9,047 nt of DNA from Candidatus Acetothermia bacterium (GTDB lineage: Bacteria > Bipolaricaulota > Bipolaricaulia > UBA7950 > UBA9294): positions 1 through 9,047 of the forward strand of contig QMQL01000023.1 in assembly GCA_003650505.1 (NCBI GenBank), written 5' to 3'. Within the stretch, counting starts at the first letter, position 1; every line of letters starts with the position of its first letter. Under the pieces are notes generated by a model. It worked only from the letters and a program-made list of their open reading frames with translations. It was not told where the DNA came from and did not search any database. A program made the position numbers and the translations under genes. Below are positions 1 through 4,999 of this stretch, in pieces.

Positions 1-2
1 CG

Positions 3-695
3 GTGGAGGGGATCAACTTCGCAGTCGCGATAAACGGGGTGAAGGACGTCCTCGACCAGCTCGTCGGGTCGGGGAAGGTGACGCGCGGCTGGCTCGGGGT
101 CCAGGTGACCGATATCAACCCGCAGACGGCCGGGGAGTTCGGGCTCGATCCGAACCAGGAAGGGGCCCTGATCGTCCACGTCTACCCGGGCGATCCGGCC
201 GACCTGGGCGGGATGAAGGAGGGGGACGTCGTCGTCAGGATCGGGGATACCCCGATCGTTTCAGCCGATGATCTCGTCCGCGAGATCGCCCTCCTCGGGG
301 TCGGTACGACGGTCGAGATCGAGGTGATCCGGGATGGCGAATCGGTCCTCCTCACCGTCACCCTCGGCGAGCGGCCGAGCGAGGAGGAGCTGGCCGACTA
401 CCAGGGACGGGTCGAGACAGTCTCGAAGTTCGGGATCACCGTCGGGCCGATAACCGAGATCATCGCCGAGCACCTGGGATTGAATTCGACCGATGGCGTG
501 GTCATAATGGATGTTACCGCCGGCAGCCGGGCGGATCGGGCCGGTCTTCAGGAGGGTGACGTCATCCTCGAGATCGACCACCAGCAGGTGAGCTCGGTCG
601 ATGACTGGAACCGGATCGTCTCCGGACTGAGCGAGGACGCCAATCCGACGCTCACCATCATCCGGAACGGCCAGCTCGGGTTCGTCAGGCTGTAG
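3..695 (+). CDS. HtrA/DegP-type serine protease, C-terminal part (5' end outside window)
   Basis: This is the tail of an envelope quality-control protease of the HtrA/DegP/DegQ family. The reading frame is open from the first complete codon at position 3, so the start and the His-Asp-Ser protease domain lie upstream. The visible protein opens with GINFAVAIN, the usual end of the protease domain. It continues with PDZ domain 1 (about residues 28-123 of the visible part, carboxylate-binding loop RGWLGV at 28-33, and the GMKEGDVVVRI turn) and PDZ domain 2 (about 141-230, with AGLQEGDVILEID). Two PDZ domains fit DegP/DegQ rather than single-PDZ DegS. In this family PDZ domains bind C termini of unfolded substrates and control oligomer assembly, usually in the periplasm or at the cell surface. 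The stop is TAG at 693-695, only 9 bases before the first tRNA. The family is secure; the exact orthologue (degP, degQ or htrA) cannot be told from this part. Confidence 0.93.
   Translation: MEGINFAVAINGVKDVLDQLVGSGKVTRGWLGVQVTDINPQTAGEFGLDPNQEGALIVHVYPGDPADLGGMKEGDVVVRIGDTPIVSADDLVREIALLGVGTTVEIEVIRDGESVLLTVTLGERPSEEELADYQGRVETVSKFGITVGPITEIIAEHLGLNSTDGVVIMDVTAGSRADRAGLQEGDVILEIDHQQVSSVDDWNRIVSGLSEDANPTLTIIRNGQLGFVRL
480..508 (+). promoter_or_regulatory. Possible internal promoter for the tRNA cluster, inside htrA
   Basis: TTGAAT (480-485), a 17-base spacer and CATAAT (503-508) form a good sigma-70-like promoter inside the htrA reading frame, about 200 bases before tRNA-Pro. The local codons (TTG AAT TCG, ATA ATG, GTT) are AT-richer than the surrounding gene. 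It could transcribe the tRNA genes independently of htrA, but it may be a chance match. Confidence 0.33.
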
Positions 696-704
696 GCCGG
701 AGGA

Positions 705-779
705 CGGAGAGTGGCGCAGCTTGGTCAGCGCGCAGCGTTCGGGACGCTGAGGTCGCCGGTTCGAATCCGGCCTCTCCGA
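705..779 (+). tRNA. tRNA-Pro (anticodon CGG)
   Basis: A full cloverleaf can be folded by hand. The acceptor stem pairs CGGAGAG (705-711) with CTCTCCG (772-778), with discriminator A at 779. The D stem is GCGC/GCGC. The anticodon stem CAGCG/CGCTG encloses the loop TTCGGGA, giving anticodon CGG, which reads CCG. The T arm is GCCGG-TTCGAAT-CCGGC. The 3' CCA is not encoded and must be added after transcription. The gene starts 9 bases after the htrA stop and ends 3 bases before the next tRNA, so the three tRNAs are surely one transcript. Confidence 0.96.
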
Positions 780-782
780 ATC

Positions 783-856
783 GCGGGAGTAGCTCAATGG
801 TAGAGCACTGGCCTTCCAAGCCAGTGATGCGGGTTCGATTCCCGTCTTCCGCTCCA
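783..856 (+). tRNA. tRNA-Gly (anticodon TCC), CCA encoded
   Basis: The acceptor stem pairs GCGGGAG (783-789) with CTTCCGC (846-852) through one G-T pair, followed by discriminator T at 853 and an encoded CCA at 854-856. The anticodon stem CTGGC/GCCAG encloses CTTCCAA, giving anticodon TCC at 815-817, which reads GGA and GGG. The T arm is GCGGG-TTCGATT-CCCGT. It is the only one of the three neighbouring tRNA genes that encodes its CCA end. Confidence 0.97.
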
Positions 857-858
857 GA

Positions 859-931
859 GCGCCCGTAGCTCAGTGGACAGAGCAACGGCCTTCTAAGCCG
901 TCGGCCGGAGGTTCGAATCCTCCCGGGCGCA
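859..931 (+). tRNA. tRNA-Arg (anticodon TCT)
   Basis: The acceptor stem pairs GCGCCCG (859-865) with CGGGCGC (924-930), with discriminator A at 931. The D stem is GCTC/GAGC. The anticodon stem ACGGC/GCCGT encloses CTTCTAA, giving anticodon TCT (892-894), which reads AGA and AGG. The T arm is GGAGG-TTCGAAT-CCTCC. No CCA is encoded. AGG is a frequent arginine codon in the neighbouring genes, in line with the need for this tRNA. Confidence 0.97.
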
Positions 932-972
932 TTCTTACGGAGCAAAAAGCTTCTGAGTAAGGTGAAGACGAA

Positions 973-998
973 CGGGCGATCGAGAACCCGATCGCCCG
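973..998. terminator. Hairpin between tRNA cluster and cspA-like gene, likely terminator
   Basis: A perfect 10-bp stem, CGGGCGATCG / CGATCGCCCG, encloses a 6-base loop. It sits between the rightward tRNA cluster and the leftward cold-shock gene, where a terminator for either is expected. On the minus strand the stem is followed by TTCGTCTT, a poor but T-rich tail, so it most likely ends the cold-shock gene transcript. On the plus strand only CTTA follows. Confidence 0.6.
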
Positions 999-1014
999 CT
1001 TAGATCCGGTATCC

Positions 1015-1224
1015 CTAAATGACTACAACATCCTGCGCCTGGGGGCCTTTATCGCCCTGAGCAACGGTGAACTCAACGCGCTGGCCCTCTTCGAGGGTCT
1101 TGAACCCCTCGGCGCGGATCGCAGAGAAGTGCACGAAGACGTCGTCCCCGTTGTCGCGCGCGATGAATCCGTAGCCTTTGGTCTCGTTGAACCACTTCAC
1201 GGTTCCAACCTCACGATCTGCCAC
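1015..1224 (-). CDS. Cold-shock protein, CspA family
   Basis: A 69-residue single-domain cold-shock protein, a small OB-fold RNA/ssDNA-binding chaperone of the cytoplasm. It has both nucleic-acid-binding motifs: RNP1 as KGYGFIA (from residue 17) and RNP2 as VFVHF (29-33). It opens with the typical VGTVKWFN and ends with GPQAQDVVVI, and the length is normal for the family. I chose the GTG at 1224-1222 as start because a strong SD, AAAGGAGGGG (1230-1239), lies just before it and family alignment begins there. The frame stays open upstream to 1365, but that stretch is non-homologous and is read here as the 5' leader. The gene has its own promoter (1337-1365) and converges on the tRNA cluster. 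Whether it is cold-induced or constitutive cannot be told from sequence. Confidence 0.96.
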   Translation of the reverse strand: MADREVGTVKWFNETKGYGFIARDNGDDVFVHFSAIRAEGFKTLEEGQRVEFTVAQGDKGPQAQDVVVI

Positions 1225-1330
1225 GAATACCCCTCCTTTACTGCTGGATGATTCATCGAGGCAGATCGTTCGAGCGGAAACCAGATAAACCGTACTCCAT
1301 TTCGAAACCGACTGCACGATGCCCAACAAC
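1225..1330 (-). other. Predicted 5' leader (about 106 nt) of the cold-shock mRNA
   Basis: From the promoter at 1337-1365, transcription should begin near 1330, leaving about 106 untranslated bases before the GTG start. Long structured leaders are a known feature of many CspA-family mRNAs, where they control stability and translation at low temperature. I could not identify a specific conserved fold or a cold-box motif here. The SD (1230-1239) lies at the 3' end of the leader. Confidence 0.55.
1230..1239 (-). promoter_or_regulatory. Ribosome binding site of the cold-shock gene
   Basis: On the minus strand the sequence AAAGGAGGGG ends five bases before the GTG codon. It decides in favour of the GTG start at 1224 over in-frame codons further upstream. 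Confidence 0.85.
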
Positions 1331-1336
1331 CGCCGA

Positions 1337-1365
1337 ACTCTAACATCTATCCCCACCCGTTTCAA
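1337..1365 (-). promoter_or_regulatory. Promoter of the cold-shock gene
   Basis: On the minus strand TTGAAA (-35, 1365-1360), a 17-base spacer and TAGAGT (-10, 1342-1337) are in ideal sigma-70 arrangement; predicted transcription start is about 1330. The -35 box lies in a small inverted repeat, TTTCA-AG-TGAAA (1360-1371), which might be an operator or chance. It lies in the 30-170-base gap after coaE, so the cold-shock gene need not depend on coaE transcription. Confidence 0.7.
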
Positions 1366-1394
1366 GTGAAACCCGGACCGGGCAAAACCGCCGT

Positions 1395-1967
1395 TCAGAC
1401 CTTAGCTATCGCCTCCCAGACCCGGGCTGCCACCTCCGCGACAGGGCCGGTCGCATCGATCACGATCGCCCCAGCGGACGGGGCTATCACCCGCCCGCGG
1501 GAGGCCTGCTCCCCCCGGCCGACCGCAGCGAGCCTCTCCCGCCGGATATCTTCCGGCGCCTCGAGCCAGATCACCACGTCGTAGGCCGACCGATCGACGT
1601 ACGGGGAGGAGGCGATCAGGGCGCCCTCGACGATCAGGATCTCGGTCCCTTGCTCTTCGTGCTCCTTCATGAGGTGGGAGAGCCTCTCGTTCAGTGTCGG
1701 ATGGACGATCCGCTCGAGCTTATCGCGGGCGCGGGGATCCTTGAACACGATCCGGCCGAGTTCGACCCGGTCGATCCTTCCATCCCGGCCGACTATCCCC
1801 TCCCCGAAAGCGGCAACGATCCGGGCGAACCCGGGCGTACCGGGTGCGTAAACCTCCCAGGCGAGCCGGTCGAGATCGACCCACTCGACCCCCGGCCGCT
1901 TCGCCAATCCCGAGGCGACGGCGCTCTTCCCGCTACCCGGCCTCCCGGCAAGACCGATCACCTTCAT
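1395..1967 (-). CDS. coaE: Dephospho-CoA kinase (divergent CoaE)
   Basis: A 190-residue P-loop kinase that fits CoaE, which phosphorylates the ribose 3'-OH of dephospho-CoA with ATP in the last step of coenzyme A synthesis in the cytoplasm. Visible motifs are Walker A GRPGSGKS (8-15), the substrate-side DLD motif (31-33, usually DxD) followed by VYAPGTP, the family HP motif in ERIVHPTL (89-90), and VEGALI (113-118) where the family has a conserved acidic residue. The length is slightly below the usual 195-210. The C-terminal lid region (about 145-175) is weakly conserved and lacks the usual Q-rich helix and the terminal ADxVIxN motif, reading AGAIVIDATG instead. The ATG at 1967 directly precedes MKVIGLAGRPGSGK, so the start is firm although no SD is seen. 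A short leader from a TATACC box (1984-1979) is possible. A related nucleotide kinase cannot be fully excluded. Confidence 0.82.
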   Translation of the reverse strand: MKVIGLAGRPGSGKSAVASGLAKRPGVEWVDLDRLAWEVYAPGTPGFARIVAAFGEGIVGRDGRIDRVELGRIVFKDPRARDKLERIVHPTLNERLSHLMKEHEEQGTEILIVEGALIASSPYVDRSAYDVVIWLEAPEDIRRERLAAVGRGEQASRGRVIAPSAGAIVIDATGPVAEVAARVWEAIAKV

Positions 1968-2031
1968 GGCGAAGAGACGGTATACCGGATCCCCGCTCAG
2001 GGCAACCTTGCCCGGAAAGCGGCGATCCCCT

Positions 2032-2049
2032 ACCCTCCGATCGGAGGGT
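2032..2049. repeat. 18-bp perfect palindrome over the methyltransferase ribosome binding site
   Basis: ACCCTCCGATCGGAGGGT is a perfect inverted repeat ending three bases before the ATG at 2053. Its right arm contains the SD GGAGGG (2043-2048). As RNA it could fold into a 7-bp stem with a GATC loop that hides the SD; as DNA it could bind a dimeric repressor in the 85-bp divergent gap between coaE and the methyltransferase gene. Function is inferred, the symmetry is seen. Confidence 0.6.
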
Positions 2050-2052
2050 GCG

Positions 2053-2859
2053 ATGAGCGAGGTCGTCCGCCGCTACTACGACGAGGGCGTCATCCGGGAA
2101 TGGGAGAGGCTGGAGGGGCCGTACCGCCGGTTCGAGCTGGTCAGCACCCTCCGATTGATCGAGGAGTTCTTCCCGAAGGAGGGGAGGATCATCGACATCG
2201 GCGGCGGGCCGGGACGCTACACGATCGAGCTTTCGAAGCTGGGGTACTCCGTCACCCTCGTCGATCTCTCGCCAAGAGCGATCGCGTTCGCAGAAGAAAA
2301 GCTCGAAGAGCTCGGATTGACCGGAGAGCTCCTCGTCGCCGATGCCCGCGACCTCTCGATGATCGACGATTCATCGTTCGACGGGGCGCTGATCCTCGGG
2401 CCGATGTACCATATCGTCGAGGAGGAGGGGAGGGCGGCGGCGTTATCGGAGCTCCATCGGATCCTCAAACCCGGGGCGCCGGCGATCGTCGGGTTCATAA
2501 ACCCGTGGGGGATCCTCCGCTCCGGGCTGACCGAGTTCCCGCACGAGTATACCGATGATCACGCCCGCGACCTCCTGACCAGCTGCGTTCAGGCAGGCGA
2601 CCAGGAGGCGTTCACCGAGGCGGCGTTCCTCACCCCGCCGCACGCGATCGGTGAACTCCGGGCCGCCGGGTTTGCGATCGAGTCCCGGGCCGGGGTCGAG
2701 GGGTTCGCCGCCGGTATGTTAGACGAAGTGGAGAGGCTCGCTGCGACCGATCCCAAGGGGTACGAGAACGTCCTCCGCCTCGTCGCCGACACCTCCACCC
2801 TCCCCGCCTACCGCGACTCCACCGAGCACCTCCACGTCGTCGTCAGGCGGATCGGCTGA
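2053..2859 (+). CDS. Class I SAM-dependent methyltransferase, substrate unknown
   Basis: A 268-residue Rossmann-fold methyltransferase. S-adenosylmethionine is bound by motif I, IIDIGGGPGRY (46-56), with the acidic residue of strand 2 at Asp71 (VTLVDLSP). The other core motifs are ADARDLSM (96-103), FDGALILGPMYHIVE (109-123) and ILKPGA (137-142), giving the usual strand order of UbiE/COQ5-like enzymes. The LGPMYH(I/L) signature is common in uncharacterised Methyltransf_11-type proteins, so the substrate cannot be named. I start at ATG 2053 because GGAGGG lies at 2043-2048 and the protein then begins like its relatives. An in-frame ATG at 1966 would overlap the coaE start and add 29 basic residues without homology. 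The gene runs divergently from coaE and 53 bases ahead of the DUF4384 gene, with which it may be co-transcribed. Confidence 0.88.
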   Translation: MSEVVRRYYDEGVIREWERLEGPYRRFELVSTLRLIEEFFPKEGRIIDIGGGPGRYTIELSKLGYSVTLVDLSPRAIAFAEEKLEELGLTGELLVADARDLSMIDDSSFDGALILGPMYHIVEEEGRAAALSELHRILKPGAPAIVGFINPWGILRSGLTEFPHEYTDDHARDLLTSCVQAGDQEAFTEAAFLTPPHAIGELRAAGFAIESRAGVEGFAAGMLDEVERLAATDPKGYENVLRLVADTSTLPAYRDSTEHLHVVVRRIG

Positions 2860-2900
2860 AGCGGCCTGAAACATCGCCCGCCGAGGGGTGTAGATGGCGC

Positions 2901-2909
2901 GAGGTGATC
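2901..2909 (+). promoter_or_regulatory. Extended Shine-Dalgarno of the DUF4384 gene
   Basis: GAGGTGATC matches nine bases of the canonical anti-SD complement (GGAGGTGATC), with the core GAGG eight bases before the ATG at 2913. It selects that ATG over the in-frame GTG at 2904, which lies inside the SD. Confidence 0.85.
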
Positions 2910-2912
2910 AAG

Positions 2913-3659
2913 ATGAAACGCAGACACGCAAGGACAGCGATCCTCATCATCTTCGGGATCTTATTCATCGGTACGATCGGCCTCGCCGACGGCGCGCCGG
3001 CCCCGCTCGGGATCGTCCCGACCCCAACGCCGTCCCCCCTCTCGGTCAGCATATGGACCGACAAGACGAGCTATATGATCGGCGAGAACGTGACGATCAT
3101 GTTCAGCGTCACCCAGCAGGCCTACGTCTACATCTACGACATCCAGCCTGACGGGATCGTCCGGCTGATCTTCCCGAACGCCTACTCGCAGAACAACTTC
3201 GTCGGCCCCGGGGTCCACACCCTCCCGGACGGGCTGTACAAGTTCACCGTCGCCCCACCGACCGGGATCGAGCACTTCCAGATCTTCGCCAGCCCGGTCT
3301 CCCTCGGCCTCTCGCCCCCTTACTTCGGCGAGCCGTTCCCGATGGTCGGTTCGGACCCGGGTTCCGCCCGCTCGAAGATCCGGGCGCATATCATGGGGAT
3401 CGTCCCCGAGCCGGACTGGGCGACCGCCTGGACATCGTTCACCATCGTCGGGGGGTACGGTTACGGGTATGCCCCGCCTTCCTACTACCACCCGTATCCG
3501 CCGTTCTGCCCACCGTTCTTCGGCTATCCGGGCGTGACCTGGTACTGGTCCGACGGTGAGTGGCGCTTCGGGACCCCGCCGAGCGGCTGGTACTGGTACT
3601 TCGGACCCGACTGCAAGTGGCATCTCCGGATAACGATCCGCTTCGGGACCGGGGATTAG
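2913..3659 (+). CDS. Secreted DUF4384-domain protein with aromatic-rich C-terminus
   Basis: A 248-residue exported protein. Residues 1-8 are basic (KRRHAR), 9-26 form a hydrophobic signal segment, and cleavage is likely near LADGAPA (25-31). A Pro/Thr-rich linker (36-43) follows. Residues about 49-128 match the DUF4384 pattern: SYMIGENVTIMFSV, then YVYIYDIQPDGIVRLIFPNA, then LPDGLYKFTVAPPTGIEHF. DUF4384 is a beta-rich domain of unknown function found in envelope or surface proteins. The last 70 residues are very rich in Tyr, Trp, Phe, Pro and Gly (GYGYGY at 181-186, repeated WYW motifs at 210-212 and 227-229), with two cysteines (199, 234) that could form a disulfide. No enzymatic motif is visible. 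It lies 53 bases after the methyltransferase gene and is followed by a strong terminator. A cell-envelope or surface role is inferred only from export and composition. Confidence 0.82.
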   Translation: MKRRHARTAILIIFGILFIGTIGLADGAPAPLGIVPTPTPSPLSVSIWTDKTSYMIGENVTIMFSVTQQAYVYIYDIQPDGIVRLIFPNAYSQNNFVGPGVHTLPDGLYKFTVAPPTGIEHFQIFASPVSLGLSPPYFGEPFPMVGSDPGSARSKIRAHIMGIVPEPDWATAWTSFTIVGGYGYGYAPPSYYHPYPPFCPPFFGYPGVTWYWSDGEWRFGTPPSGWYWYFGPDCKWHLRITIRFGTGD

Positions 3660-3698
3660 CGGGATCTTACGGGCGTCTGCCTCCTCGGCTTGCGCCCC

Positions 3699-3727
3699 GG
3701 GCCCGGCGGAGACGCCGGGCCCTTTTT
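3699..3727 (+). terminator. Strong rho-independent terminator after the DUF4384 gene
   Basis: A perfect 10-bp GC stem, GGGCCCGGCG / CGCCGGGCCC, with a stable GAGA (GNRA) tetraloop is followed at once by five T (3723-3727). The T run abuts the stop codon of the convergent gene on the minus strand. For leftward transcripts the hairpin lacks a T tail, so it acts mainly on the plus strand. Confidence 0.93.
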
Positions 3728-4896
3728 CATTTCCCGCCTGAAAGCGGCATCTCGTAAATCCGCCACGCCTTGTAGCGGACCCCGCCCATCGACGCCGATC
3801 CGCGGAGGATCAGGTCGTTGTCCTCGAGGAGGAGGGAGGGCTCGCAGATCTTGTAACCCCGCTTGATCGCGTGCTCCAATACCTCGAGGTAGAGGACGGC
3901 GTCAATCCCCAGCTTCCGGAACTTCGGCCTGATCCCGAAGAACATCAACCTGGTCCGGGGGATCCTCCTCCGCGTCCTAAGGAGGCGGAGGATCCGGATC
4001 GGGTCGCTGTCCCGGAACCGGTTCCAGCGCGGCCGAAGCGGGACGTTCGGGTCGGGGAGGGCGCCGAGGACGGCGGCCGGCTCGCCGGCGATGTAGGCGA
4101 ACCGGATCAGCCCTGGATCGGCGACGAACCTCAGGCTCGATGCCATCGCCTCGGCCTCGGCGTCGGTCAGGGGAAGGAACCCCCAGTTCCGCGACCACGC
4201 CTCGTTGTAGATCGAGACGATCAGGTCGACCTCGGAGCGGAGCCGCTTCAGGTCGATCGATCTCGTCTCGATCGGCCGGCGGCCCCGGACAGCCGAGGCG
4301 ATCCGGCGTAGGCGCTCCCCCGGCCGATCGGAGATCTCAATCCTGTAGGCGTGGTAGTCCTTCACCTTGGAGAACCCGTAGCGCTCGAGGAATTCGCCGT
4401 AGTAGGGGGGGTTGTGGGTCAGCTCGACGGTCGGCGGGAACTCGAACCCATCGATAAGGATCCCCTGATGCGCCTCGTGCGTGGCGGTCGAATACCCGCC
4501 CGGGCCGCGGACCCTCTCCGCCCCCCGCTCACTCAGCCAATCGGCCGCCCGATCGAGGAGGGAGGCGGCGACTTCGTAGTCGGGGCAGACGTCGAAGAAC
4601 CCGAAGAACCCGATCTTCTCACCCCAGTGCTCGGCGAACCGGCGGTTGATGGCGGCTGAGACCCGGCCGAGGAGGCGCCTGCCGGAACGGGCGAGGAAAT
4701 GGGTGACATCGGCGGTCTCGTGGTACGGATGCTCCTTCGAGAGGAGCCCGGTGATCCCGAACAGCCGGCTCCCGAGGAGCTCGGCGCGGAGCGGCGGGGT
4801 CCAATTCGGATCGCCCCGGAACAGGGCCCAAGGGACCTCGACGAACTCCCGGAGGGCCGGATCGCCGAGTTCTATCTGAACTATCTCGAAATCCAT
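3727..4896 (-). CDS. GNAT-like acyltransferase family protein, function unknown
   Basis: A 389-residue cytoplasmic protein of a widespread but uncharacterised bacterial family usually annotated as GNAT N-acetyltransferase. Family-type signatures I recognise are VPWALFRGDPNWTPPLR (21-37), the GRVSAAINRRFAEHWGEKIGFFGFF block (77-101), RGPGGYST (130-137), LIDGFEFPP (147-155) and NPPYYGEFLERYGF (162-175). A second GNAT-like half follows, with MFFGIRPKFRKLGID (318-332) resembling the acetyl-CoA pyrophosphate-binding loop. This suggests two GNAT folds in tandem; the acyl acceptor is unknown. I use ATG 4896 because AAAGGA (4901-4906) sits four bases before it and the homologous part begins there; an in-frame ATG at 4926 lacks an SD. 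The gene is divergent from the pseudouridine synthase gene and convergent with the DUF4384 gene. Confidence 0.78.
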   Translation of the reverse strand: MDFEIVQIELGDPALREFVEVPWALFRGDPNWTPPLRAELLGSRLFGITGLLSKEHPYHETADVTHFLARSGRRLLGRVSAAINRRFAEHWGEKIGFFGFFDVCPDYEVAASLLDRAADWLSERGAERVRGPGGYSTATHEAHQGILIDGFEFPPTVELTHNPPYYGEFLERYGFSKVKDYHAYRIEISDRPGERLRRIASAVRGRRPIETRSIDLKRLRSEVDLIVSIYNEAWSRNWGFLPLTDAEAEAMASSLRFVADPGLIRFAYIAGEPAAVLGALPDPNVPLRPRWNRFRDSDPIRILRLLRTRRRIPRTRLMFFGIRPKFRKLGIDAVLYLEVLEHAIKRGYKICEPSLLLEDNDLILRGSASMGGVRYKAWRIYEMPLSGGK

Positions 4897-4924
4897 GATG
4901 TCCTTTCGCGGGGATGGATCCCCC

Positions 4925-4930
4925 ATTATG
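4925..4930 (-). promoter_or_regulatory. Possible -10 box of the GNAT-like gene
   Basis: CATAAT on the minus strand differs from the consensus by one base and would give a start near 4918 and a 22-base leader carrying the SD AAAGGA. No convincing -35 box is found at the proper distance. The spacer holds the 12-bp palindrome CCGGATATCCGG (4931-4942). Confidence 0.33.
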
Positions 4931-4963
4931 CCGGATATCCGGGCCCGGAGGTAGCGCCCCCGG

Positions 4964-4992
4964 TTGCGCCGGGGCCATAGAACCGTTATCCC
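4964..4992 (+). promoter_or_regulatory. Weak promoter candidate just before the pseudouridine synthase gene
   Basis: TTGCGC (4964-4969), a 17-base spacer and TATCCC (4987-4992) place the transcription start within a base of the ATG at 5000. This would be a third leaderless gene, but both boxes are weak. The purines AAGGGG (4994-4999) touch the ATG directly, too close to serve as a normal SD. Confidence 0.3.
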
Positions 4993-4999
4993 TAAGGGG

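Noticed and set aside
685..945. 86-residue minus-strand ORF across the tRNA cluster
   Set aside because: It is the antisense translation of three tRNA genes; phrases such as GFEFPATS-like and DGNRTRI are well-known false proteins from tRNA antisense reading.
934..961. Imperfect hairpin after tRNA-Arg with an AAAAA loop
   Set aside because: The stem is interrupted by a 3-base bulge and includes a G-T pair, with no T tail; the perfect hairpin at 973-998 is the better terminator.
1225..1365. 47-residue N-terminal extension of the cold-shock protein
   Set aside because: A good SD and GTG start at 1224 match the family's N terminus, and the extension overlaps the promoter boxes, so it is leader and promoter.
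1650..2558. 302-residue plus-strand ORF over coaE and the methyltransferase gene
   Set aside because: It is a shadow frame of two genes with strong motifs, with Arg/Pro-rich composition typical of GC-rich out-of-frame reading.
2961..3623. 220-residue minus-strand ORF opposite the DUF4384 gene
   Set aside because: Antisense shadow; the plus strand has a perfect SD, signal peptide, recognisable domain and terminator.
4931..4974. Short inverted repeats CCGGATATCCGG and CCCCGG-TTGCG-CCGGGG in the divergent gap
   Set aside because: Short GC palindromes are frequent in such DNA; no second copy or clear promoter relation makes them operators. Kept only as a remark.
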